This document shows, in pieces, positions 1 to 6,098 of a stretch of 64,000 nucleotides of DNA. Each line of letters begins with the position of its first letter. The stretch's first letter is position 1. The notes under the pieces were generated by a model that was not told the origin of the DNA, made no database searches, and saw nothing but the letters and a program-made list of their open reading frames with translations. Made by a program: the position numbers and the translations under genes. The DNA comes from an uncultured Oscillibacter sp. GTDB taxonomy: Bacteria > Bacillota > Clostridia > Oscillospirales > Oscillospiraceae. Location of the stretch: positions 1 through 64,000 of the forward strand of contig NZ_CANTJS010000005.1 of assembly GCF_947654275.1 (NCBI RefSeq), given 5' to 3'.

Positions 1-217
1 CACTCGTATCCACAAAGTTCACACTCCGCCGAAAGAAGTACCCATCACCGAAGGCGGCTTCGCGCCCCTCGGTGAGGCCACTTTCATTCTCCCACGCAGG
101 TTCGGAATTTATACGCCTCTTTCCATAAACAGACCGCGCGCCGGAGCCGCCCTCAAAACGGCGGGCCAGGCAGGCGGAAAGGGAGAGGAAAATTCCGGCG
201 TCCTCGCCCCACGTCAT
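1..217 (-). CDS. Hypothetical protein, N-terminal part, truncated by window edge
   Basis: An ORF on the minus strand opens with ATG at 217 and stays open through the window edge, giving at least 72 residues. It begins MTWGEDAGIF and later contains YGKRRINSEPAWENE and GYFFRRSVNFVDTS. I do not recognise a domain. The mix of aromatic, acidic and basic residues looks more protein-like than the shadow frames, but the upstream ribosome site is weak (AGG only). Plus-strand frame 2 is also open across this stretch but reads as low-complexity. It may be a conserved spurious ORF carried by a repeated sequence; moderate to low confidence that it is translated. Confidence 0.4.
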   Translation of the reverse strand, partial: MTWGEDAGIFLSLSACLARRFEGGSGARSVYGKRRINSEPAWENESGLTEGREAAFGDGYFFRRSVNFVDTS

Positions 218-263
218 CCTATGCGCCGGAGGGGCGGGGTGTGCGGAGCACCGGCATACCCTG

Positions 264-878
264 TCAGCCGGTGTTCTCCGGTATTGTATCATAAAATCGG
301 AAGCTCGTAAAGTCCGCCGTTAAAATGATTTCCCCATCCACGGCAATCTCCCCCCGGAGCGGTGTCCCGTCCTCCAGCTTCAGCCAGAGTGTGGAGAGAA
401 TTTTCCCGTCCTGAGCGCCGCTCTGGTCCACGGTGAGACGCAGGCAGGGAACCTCGTTCCATGCCTCCTCGTTCTCCTCCAGCAGCCAGCCGTCCCGCAG
501 GGCGTTCATCAGCCGGGGCAGGCACAGGGCGGGGCTGACCGCCTCCTCCCCCAGGGCCCCGGCGTTCAGCACGTCTCCCTCATACTCCAGCCGCCAGCCG
601 GATTCCTCCAGCACCGCCTTCACCCCGGCGACGGTCTCCGGCTCCAGCACCTCCACAGTGCTCTCCCCTCCGGGGACATAGTCGCAGAGAAGCCGGGCTT
701 CCCACTCCAGGCCCTCCTGGTCGCAGGTGACCACGGCCTCCATGGCGCAGCCCGCGCAGTCATGGTAGAGGTCCCTGAAATCCACCGCTTCCGTCTCCTC
801 TCCCGCCGCTCCGCCGCCGCAGGCCGGCAGCGCCAAAAACAGCAGGGTCATCATTGGTACGCACATCCATCTGCGCAC
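264..878 (-). CDS. Putative lipoprotein of unknown function
   Basis: A predicted secreted lipoprotein of about 204 residues. I start it at the GTG at 878 (VRRWMCVPMMTLLF), because GGGAGGAAGG lies just upstream; longer forms have no ribosome site. A positively charged N-terminus, a hydrophobic core and the lipobox LALPAC predict lipidation at Cys and membrane anchoring. The mature part is acidic and contains CAGCAMEAVVTC and a repeated beta-type pattern (LWLKLEDGTPLRGEIAVDGE) resembling small lipoproteins that carry an outer-membrane-carrier-like fold. No catalytic motif is visible. It follows the 104-residue hypothetical gene with a 29-base gap and probably shares its operon with the NAD(P)HX repair gene. 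Confidence 0.6.
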   Translation of the reverse strand: MRRWMCVPMMTLLFLALPACGGGAAGEETEAVDFRDLYHDCAGCAMEAVVTCDQEGLEWEARLLCDYVPGGESTVEVLEPETVAGVKAVLEESGWRLEYEGDVLNAGALGEEAVSPALCLPRLMNALRDGWLLEENEEAWNEVPCLRLTVDQSGAQDGKILSTLWLKLEDGTPLRGEIAVDGEIILTADFTSFRFYDTIPENTG

Positions 879-907
879 CGTTGTCCTTCCTCCCTGTCCT
901 TTAAAAA

Positions 908-1222
908 TTACCGGATTTTCTCCGCCTCCGCGCGGAGCCGCTCCGCGATGTCCGAACCGCCGCGCCCTTCGCACAAAAGGGCTTCTTCTTCCAGCAGACG
1001 CCGTATTTCCTCACGGCCGACGGCTTCCACGCCAGCCTTTCCGGACTGCGCGCCTTCCAGAACCCGGACCTCACGGAAGAAAGCGCCGTCCAGCCCGTAC
1101 CAGACCCACGACTCCGCCGGGCCAAAGCACAGACGCCGTATCAGTACCCGTTTTCCGTTCCCGCACTCCGGTTCCGGTCCCTCGTGAAGCCATGGACCAA
1201 CCCAAAAGCCTCCGGTTCCCAT
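908..1222 (-). CDS. Small hypothetical protein coupled to the NAD(P)HX repair gene
   Basis: A 104-residue protein starting MGTGGFWVGPW at the ATG at 1222, one base after the TGA of the NAD(P)HX repair enzyme; the ribosome site is inside the end of that gene, so translation is probably coupled. The sequence has an aromatic N-terminal half (FGPAESWVWYGLDGAFFREVRVL) and an acidic/basic helical C-terminus (EEIRRLLEEEALL, AERLRAEAEKIR). No signal peptide or known domain is recognised. Codon use matches its neighbours. The longer ORF form beginning at 1261 overlaps the upstream gene and lacks a ribosome site, so I reject that start. Confidence 0.5.
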   Translation of the reverse strand: MGTGGFWVGPWLHEGPEPECGNGKRVLIRRLCFGPAESWVWYGLDGAFFREVRVLEGAQSGKAGVEAVGREEIRRLLEEEALLCEGRGGSDIAERLRAEAEKIR

Positions 1223-1223
1223 A

Positions 1224-2771
1224 TCACTGAAGGGCCGTGAAGGCCTCCGGGAAACGGGCAATCACGTCCTCCGGCGTCACGCAGTACTCCGTCAGCGCCT
1301 CCGCCGCCAGGTCCCCGGCCCGGCCATGGAGCCACACGCCGCCTGCCGCCGCCTGAACCGGATTGGCCCCCTGGGCCAGCAGGGAGGCGATCAGTCCCGT
1401 CAGCACGTCGCCGCTGCCCCCCTTGGCAAGGCCCGCGTTCCCGGTGGTGTTCACCAGCACGTTCCCCTCCAGTCCGGCTGTGACGGTGCGGTGCCCCTTG
1501 AGGACAAGCATACAGCCGTGGTCCTTTGCGAAGACCCGGGCCGCCTCCGCCCTGCCGGGGGTCAAATCGCCGCCAATGCGGGCAAACTCCCCGTCGTGAG
1601 GCGTCAGAATGGTTTTCCAGCCCCTGTCCCGCCGGACGTCCAAACTATCTATATGTCCCTCCAGGGCGTTTATGCCGTCGGCATCCAGAACCACAGGCTT
1701 TTCTGTCTGCTCCAGCACCTCCCGCACCAGCTTCGCCGTGCCCTCGTCCCGGCCCAGGCCGGGCCCTATGGCCAGCACATCGCAGCCCGCCAGCCTCTCC
1801 AGCGCCTCGGAAAGGGCCTTCCGGCCCAGCTTCCCGCTCCAGTCGCTGCTCAGGGGAAAGGGCATGGCGGAGACGCATTTGGCCGCCGCAATCTGCCAGA
1901 TACTGTCGGGGACCCCCAGATACACCAGCCCGCAGCCGGACCGCACCGCCGCCGAGGCCGCCAGATATGGCGCGCCGGTATAGCCCACCGCGCCGCCCAC
2001 AATCAGCAGCTTTCCGAAGTCCCCCTTGTGTCCGTCGGGCTTCCGGGGCGGCAGGGCGGCGCGGACAAACTCCGCCTCCACAGTCTGGATGAGTCCGGTC
2101 ATCTCCCGGACCAGGGTCCTGGGGATGCCGATGTCCCGGACCCGCACCTCGCCGGAATATACCGCGCCGTCTCCCACGAACTGCCCTATCTTCGGCAGGG
2201 TGAAGGTCACGGTGACGTCGGCCCGGACCGCCCGGCCCAGCATCTTTCCCGTGTCCGCCGCCACGCCGCTGGCAATATCCGCCGCCACCACCCTGCCCCG
2301 GCATAGGTTGATGAGGTCCACCGCCGCCGCAAAGGCGGAATCCGGAGCGATGTCCCGGCTGAGGCCCACGCCGAATACGGCGTCGACGACCACATGGCTC
2401 CGCCGGGCCCAGGCGGCCTGCTCCCCGCCGTCCGGGGCAAAGGGCTCCAGCTCCACGCCGCACTCGCTGAGGCGGCGGGTTTCCTCCAGAGCGTCGGGGG
2501 TCAGCCGCTCATAGCTGCCCACCAGGAACACCCGGACCCCCACACCCGCCAGGAACAGCAGCCGTGCGGCGGCGATGCCGTCCCCGCCGTTGTTTCCCGC
2601 GCCGCAGAACACTGCCGCCCGGCATCTGGCGGGCTTGTCCGGCAGCAAATCCAGGGCCGCCTGAGCCACGCCCTCCGCCGCCCGCTCCATCAGGTCGATG
2701 GAGGGAATTTTCCAGGTCTCAATGGCCTTTTTGTCCAGCGCCTTCATCTGCGCCGCCGTAGCCAGCTTCAT
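1224..2771 (-). CDS. nnr: Bifunctional NAD(P)H-hydrate epimerase / ADP-dependent NAD(P)H-hydrate dehydratase
   Basis: Cytosolic metabolite-repair enzyme that converts damaged NADHX/NADPHX back to NAD(P)H. The N-terminal YjeF epimerase domain (about residues 1-215) shows FCGAGNNGGDG; the C-terminal carbohydrate-kinase-like dehydratase domain (about 225-515) shows GPGLGRDEGT, LDADGINAL, LTPHDGEF and the NTTGNAGLAKGGSGDVL signature. The start at 2771 (MKLATAAQMKALD) follows AGGAGG; the 27-residue upstream extension is rejected. About 515 residues is normal for the fused form. A promoter lies at 2808-2836. It heads a minus-strand operon with the two small genes downstream. Confidence 0.93.
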   Translation of the reverse strand: MKLATAAQMKALDKKAIETWKIPSIDLMERAAEGVAQAALDLLPDKPARCRAAVFCGAGNNGGDGIAAARLLFLAGVGVRVFLVGSYERLTPDALEETRRLSECGVELEPFAPDGGEQAAWARRSHVVVDAVFGVGLSRDIAPDSAFAAAVDLINLCRGRVVAADIASGVAADTGKMLGRAVRADVTVTFTLPKIGQFVGDGAVYSGEVRVRDIGIPRTLVREMTGLIQTVEAEFVRAALPPRKPDGHKGDFGKLLIVGGAVGYTGAPYLAASAAVRSGCGLVYLGVPDSIWQIAAAKCVSAMPFPLSSDWSGKLGRKALSEALERLAGCDVLAIGPGLGRDEGTAKLVREVLEQTEKPVVLDADGINALEGHIDSLDVRRDRGWKTILTPHDGEFARIGGDLTPGRAEAARVFAKDHGCMLVLKGHRTVTAGLEGNVLVNTTGNAGLAKGGSGDVLTGLIASLLAQGANPVQAAAGGVWLHGRAGDLAAEALTEYCVTPEDVIARFPEAFTALQ

Positions 2772-2807
2772 GGTTCCCGCCTCCTGTGCGTTGAATTTGT
2801 TTCTTTG

Positions 2808-2836
2808 ATTATAGCCTCTTTTCTCCAAAAACGCAA
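2808..2836 (-). promoter_or_regulatory. Sigma-A promoter of the nnr operon
   Basis: Reading the minus strand, TTGCGT (2836-2831), a 17-base spacer and TATAAT (2813-2808) form a near-consensus promoter, about 37 bases ahead of the nnr ATG. Confidence 0.7.
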
Positions 2837-2938
2837 TCCATCCTCCGGGCAAAAAGCAAAAACGGCGCTCCCCGCCCTTTTCTCCCCCAGGTCTCCGGCG
2901 TCCGCGCTTTTTGAAACAAGCTCCGCCCGATTTCCCTC

Positions 2939-2967
2939 TTGCTTTTCTCTATTTTCTGTGGTATAAG
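2939..2967 (+). promoter_or_regulatory. Sigma-A promoter of the T-box/pheST operon
   Basis: TTGCTT (2939-2944), 17-base spacer, TATAAG (2962-2967), immediately upstream of the T-box leader. The same TTGCTT -35 with a 17-base spacer recurs at mraZ and at the nicotinate phosphoribosyltransferase gene. Confidence 0.65.
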
Positions 2968-2984
2968 TAATATTCGATACCGGC

Positions 2985-3218
2985 AATGAACGGGAAAATA
3001 GCGAGGTCCGCGCCGCTTAGAGAGAAGGGTCCATCGGCTGCAAGACCCTTTGCGCCGCGTCGCTTGGTTCGCCCGGGAGCCGCCATGGAGACATGGCCGG
3101 TCCGCCCTCCGTTACAGGGGCTTTCGAGTGCGCGCAGGCCATGGGTCCGCGTGAATCCGGGTGGTACCGCGGAGGGCCCTGCCTTTCGTCCCAGGTGATT
3201 GGGACGGAGGGCTTTTTT
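2985..3218 (+). promoter_or_regulatory. T-box leader, probably tRNA-Phe responsive, with terminator
   Basis: The canonical T-box sequence GGGTGGTACCGCGG lies at 3159-3172 and is followed by a terminator hairpin (GCC..GTCCC / GGGAC..GGC, 3181-3212) with a T-tract, the standard antiterminator/terminator pair. Stem I pairs AGCGA (about 2999-3003) with TCGCT (about 3060-3064). The internal loop on its 3' side reads TGGTTCG, placing a UUC (Phe) codon at 3068-3070 followed by a purine, as expected for a specifier. Uncharged tRNA-Phe should cause readthrough into the genes below. The specifier assignment is inferred by hand folding; the T-box itself is certain. Confidence 0.88.
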
Positions 3219-3263
3219 CTTTGCGCCCCCCGCCAAAAAAAGAATCAAAAGGAGATGCTGCCA

Positions 3264-4160
3264 TTGCGCCTGTCCCGACGGAACATCGTTTTCTTCTTTT
3301 TGGCCTTTTTGGCCCTCCTGGCCGCCCTCGCCCTTCTGGCGGCGGCGCTTCTGGTCCGCCTGGGCACCAGCCGGCCGGAGCGGCCCCTGCCGGTGCTGAT
3401 GTACCATCATGTGGTCCCCGACGGAGAGGACTGCAACGACATGACCGTCACCGCCTCCCGATTGCGGGCGGACCTCCGGTGGCTGGAGGACAACGGCTAC
3501 ACCACCGTCCTCCCCCGGGAGCTGGCGGAGGGAAAGGACCTGCCGGAAAAGCCCGTCCTGGTCACCTTTGACGACGGCTACCGCAGCAATTACGAGCTGG
3601 CCTTTCCCATCCTTCAGGAGCTCCGGGCCAAGGCGGCCATCTCCGTCATGGTCTTCATGCAGGACCGCTGCGCCGACGACTTCATCACCTGGGCCATGTG
3701 CCGGGAGATGACAGACTCCGGCCTGGTGGAAATCGGGTCCCACACCTACCTCTGCCACAACCTGGGAGAGCGGCAGGGCCACTTTGAGCCCGGGGGCGTC
3801 AACGGCGTCCAGCGGGACCCGGCGGAGAGCGACGCTGCCTTTCAGACCCGTGTGCTGGACGATATTCAGCTGAGCTATGACCTGATCGCGGAGCACACAG
3901 GCCGGGCCCCCGCCCTCTTCGCCTACCCCTTCGGCCTGCGGGACCCGGAGGCCGACCAGCTGATCCGGGAGCTGTTCCCCGTCTCCGCCGTCACCTATCC
4001 CTGGACCGCGGACCTGGCCCAGGGGCTCCACGCCCTGCCCCGGTACACCGTCACCATGGACAGGACCCCGGAGGAGCTTTTGAATCCCCCTCTGTTTTTC
4101 CGGCTGAAAACCGGAGCCAAGATTCTGCTGGGCAGGGAAACCGTCCCGGCCCAGAGCTGA
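3264..4160 (+). CDS. Membrane-anchored polysaccharide deacetylase (NodB/CE4 family)
   Basis: A probable cell-envelope carbohydrate deacetylase. A single N-terminal membrane helix (FFFLAFLALLAALALLAAA) precedes the NodB fold: VLMYHHV, the metal/catalytic motif VTFDDGY, the zinc-ligand motif SHTYLCHN, and YPFG. I prefer the TTG start at 3264 because AAAAGGAG ends 9 bases upstream; the ATG at 3255 directly abuts that site. It is the first gene after the Phe T-box, between leader and pheS, so it should be co-induced with phenylalanyl-tRNA synthetase, which is odd for an envelope enzyme. Substrate (peptidoglycan GlcNAc/MurNAc or another glycan) cannot be told from sequence. Confidence 0.85.
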   Translation: MRLSRRNIVFFFLAFLALLAALALLAAALLVRLGTSRPERPLPVLMYHHVVPDGEDCNDMTVTASRLRADLRWLEDNGYTTVLPRELAEGKDLPEKPVLVTFDDGYRSNYELAFPILQELRAKAAISVMVFMQDRCADDFITWAMCREMTDSGLVEIGSHTYLCHNLGERQGHFEPGGVNGVQRDPAESDAAFQTRVLDDIQLSYDLIAEHTGRAPALFAYPFGLRDPEADQLIRELFPVSAVTYPWTADLAQGLHALPRYTVTMDRTPEELLNPPLFFRLKTGAKILLGRETVPAQS

Positions 4161-4232
4161 ACGAAACCCTCCTTCCCTCCGCCGGCGGAACCGGGCGGCG
4201 GAGGGCGGGAACGAAAAAAGGAGTTTTACCGT

Positions 4233-5258
4233 ATGAAAGAACAACTGGAAGCCATCCGCAAAGGGGCGCTGGACGCCATCGGCGGCGCGCAGGAGCCTGC
4301 CGGCCTGGAGGCCCTCCGGGTGAAATACCTGGGCAAGAAGGGAGAGCTCACCGCCGTTCTGAAGCAGATGGGCGGCCTCTCCGCCGAGCTGCGGCCCGTC
4401 ATGGGCCAGCTGGCCAACGACGTCCGGGCCAGCCTGGAAAAGGCCATTGAGGCCCAGTCCGCCATCCTCTCTCAAAAGGCCCTGGAGGCCCGTCTGGAGG
4501 CGGAGACCGTAGACGTCACCATCCCCGGTGCAAAGCCCCCTCACGGGCACAAGCACCCCATGTACTCCGTGCTGGACGAGCTCAAGGAGCTGTTTTTGAA
4601 CATGGGCTTCGAGATTATGGACGGCCCGGAGATTGAGCAGGCGGACTACAACTTCACCAAGCTCAACGCCCCGGAGAATCACCCCTCCCGGGACTGGACC
4701 GACACCTTCTACCTGACGGAGGACTCCTCCGTCCTCCTCCGGTCCCAGACCTCCCCCATGCAGATTCGGGCCATGGAGACCCACGGCGTGCCCATCCGCA
4801 TGATCTCCGCCGGGCGGGTCTACCGCAAGGACGAGGTGGACGCCACCCACTCCCCCATGTTCCACCAGATTGAGGGCCTGGTGGTGGACAAGGGCGTCAC
4901 CATGGCGGACCTGAAGGGCACGCTGAACGCCGTCATCCGGGAAATCTACGGCCCCGAGACCCAGACCCGTTTCCGGCCCCATCACTTCCCCTTCACCGAG
5001 CCCAGCTGCGAGGTGGACATTCAGTGCCACAAGTGCGGCGGCAGGGGCTGTCCCACCTGCAAGGGCGAGGGCTGGATTGAAATTCTGGGCGCCGGCATGG
5101 TCCATCCCAAGGTCCTGAAAAACTGCGGCATCGACCCGGAGGAGTACTCCGGCTTCGCCTTCGGCATGGGCCTGGAGCGGCTGGCCCTGGGACAGTACAA
5201 GATTTCCGACATGCGGCTGATTTTTGAAAACGACCTGCGGTTCCTGGAGCAGTTCTGA
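4233..5258 (+). CDS. pheS: Phenylalanyl-tRNA synthetase alpha subunit
   Basis: Catalytic subunit of the heterotetrameric class II synthetase charging tRNA-Phe in the cytosol. The N-terminal coiled-coil (residues 1-90, KYLGKKGELTAVL) is followed by the catalytic domain with HPSRDWTDTFYL, RTxTSP-like SQTSPMQIRAM, motif 2 (GRVYRKDEVDATHSPMFHQIEG) shown here in part, and motif 3 (GFAFGMGLERLAL). At 341 residues it is full length. The ribosome site AAAGGAG precedes ATG 4233. It lies 72 bases after the deacetylase gene. Unusually, pheT does not follow directly: two small genes intervene. Confidence 0.97.
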   Translation: MKEQLEAIRKGALDAIGGAQEPAGLEALRVKYLGKKGELTAVLKQMGGLSAELRPVMGQLANDVRASLEKAIEAQSAILSQKALEARLEAETVDVTIPGAKPPHGHKHPMYSVLDELKELFLNMGFEIMDGPEIEQADYNFTKLNAPENHPSRDWTDTFYLTEDSSVLLRSQTSPMQIRAMETHGVPIRMISAGRVYRKDEVDATHSPMFHQIEGLVVDKGVTMADLKGTLNAVIREIYGPETQTRFRPHHFPFTEPSCEVDIQCHKCGGRGCPTCKGEGWIEILGAGMVHPKVLKNCGIDPEEYSGFAFGMGLERLALGQYKISDMRLIFENDLRFLEQF

Positions 5259-5270
5259 GGAGGTGCGGAG

Positions 5271-5642
5271 ATGTCTGATTATGTAAAGCTGTTCACTCTG
5301 GAGGAAATCTCCAGCCCCTGCGTGGAGGTCATCCTGGAGGCCGGAGCCCCCAGGGTCATGGCCACCGGCGAAAAGATGAATGCCGTCTGCCCGGACGCCT
5401 ATATGAACGGGTATAACTGGGAGGCCCTGTTCCGCCGCTATCTGGAGGAGAAGGACCCGGACATTCTGGAGGGCATGAAGACAGACCCGGAGGCGGACAT
5501 GTACGTGGCCTACTGGCCCCTGACGCCGGAGAACGAGGCCAGGGCCAGGCGCTTTGAAACCATCGTCCGTTCTCTGATCGAGGATGAAGAGGCAATCTGC
5601 CGGTTCGTGGAGGAGCGCGGCGAAGAAATCGAATGGGACTGA
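5271..5642 (+). CDS. Imm51-like immunity protein
   Basis: A 123-residue acidic protein resembling the Imm51 family of polymorphic-toxin immunity proteins: an N-terminal strand region, then NGYNWEALFRRYLEE, the family-like DPEADMYVAYW segment, and a C-terminal helical tail ending EERGEEIEWD. No signal peptide or membrane helix, so it should act in the cytosol. It begins 12 bases after the pheS stop with AGGAGG upstream and overlaps the next gene. No toxin gene is nearby, so it would be an orphan immunity gene. Family assignment is from remembered motif pattern and is moderately sure. Confidence 0.6.
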   Translation: MSDYVKLFTLEEISSPCVEVILEAGAPRVMATGEKMNAVCPDAYMNGYNWEALFRRYLEEKDPDILEGMKTDPEADMYVAYWPLTPENEARARRFETIVRSLIEDEEAICRFVEERGEEIEWD

Positions 5643-6094
5643 CCGCAAACTGGATGGGGCGGACAGAGCTGACCCATGCCATCATCCACAAGGACACATC
5701 CCTGGCCCTGGCGCTGCTGGAGCAGGGAGCGGACCCCGGCCACGCGGATTACACCGGCTGTTCGGATCTGTACTTTGCCGCCGTCTACAGCGAGCCGGAG
5801 GTCCTGCGGGAGCTGCTGCGCCGGGGCGCGGACCCCGACGGGAAGCCAGGCAGGATGCTTCCTCTGCTGGGAGCCATGGACTCCGCCCAGAGATACCAGC
5901 ACCAGACGGAATTTGACGCCTATGGGCAGGCCTTTGAGATGGTCCGGGCGCTTCTGGAGGCCGGGGCGGACCCGGACCTGAGCCAGAGCGGACGGGCCAC
6001 CGTCCGGCAGAACGCCAAGTATCTCGCCCCCGGACCCATTGCAGACTATATAAAAACCTATCCCAGGCGAAACGCTCAGGAAGAAGGAGTTTGA
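5633..6094 (+). CDS. Ankyrin-repeat protein
   Basis: A 153-residue cytosolic protein with ankyrin repeats. Two clear consensus helices are ALALLEQGADPGHAD and LRELLRRGADPDGKP, and a third is VRALLEAGADPDL. The ATG at 5633 overlaps the last ten bases of the Imm51-like gene, indicating coupled translation and a two-gene module. pheT starts five bases after its stop. Stand-alone ankyrin proteins of this size occur in bacterial immunity loci, so a paired immunity role is plausible but inferred. Confidence 0.8.
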   Translation: MGLTANWMGRTELTHAIIHKDTSLALALLEQGADPGHADYTGCSDLYFAAVYSEPEVLRELLRRGADPDGKPGRMLPLLGAMDSAQRYQHQTEFDAYGQAFEMVRALLEAGADPDLSQSGRATVRQNAKYLAPGPIADYIKTYPRRNAQEEGV

Positions 6095-6098
6095 CACT

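Noticed and set aside
2-310. Plus-strand open frame at the left edge
   Set aside because: Low-complexity Pro/Arg/Gly translation overlapping the lipoprotein 3' end; the minus-strand frame is more protein-like.
2949-5648. 899-residue minus-strand ORF antisense to the deacetylase and pheS
   Set aside because: Shadow of GC-rich third positions; covers T-box and two well-identified genes, no ribosome site and low-complexity Gly/Val/His/Leu composition.
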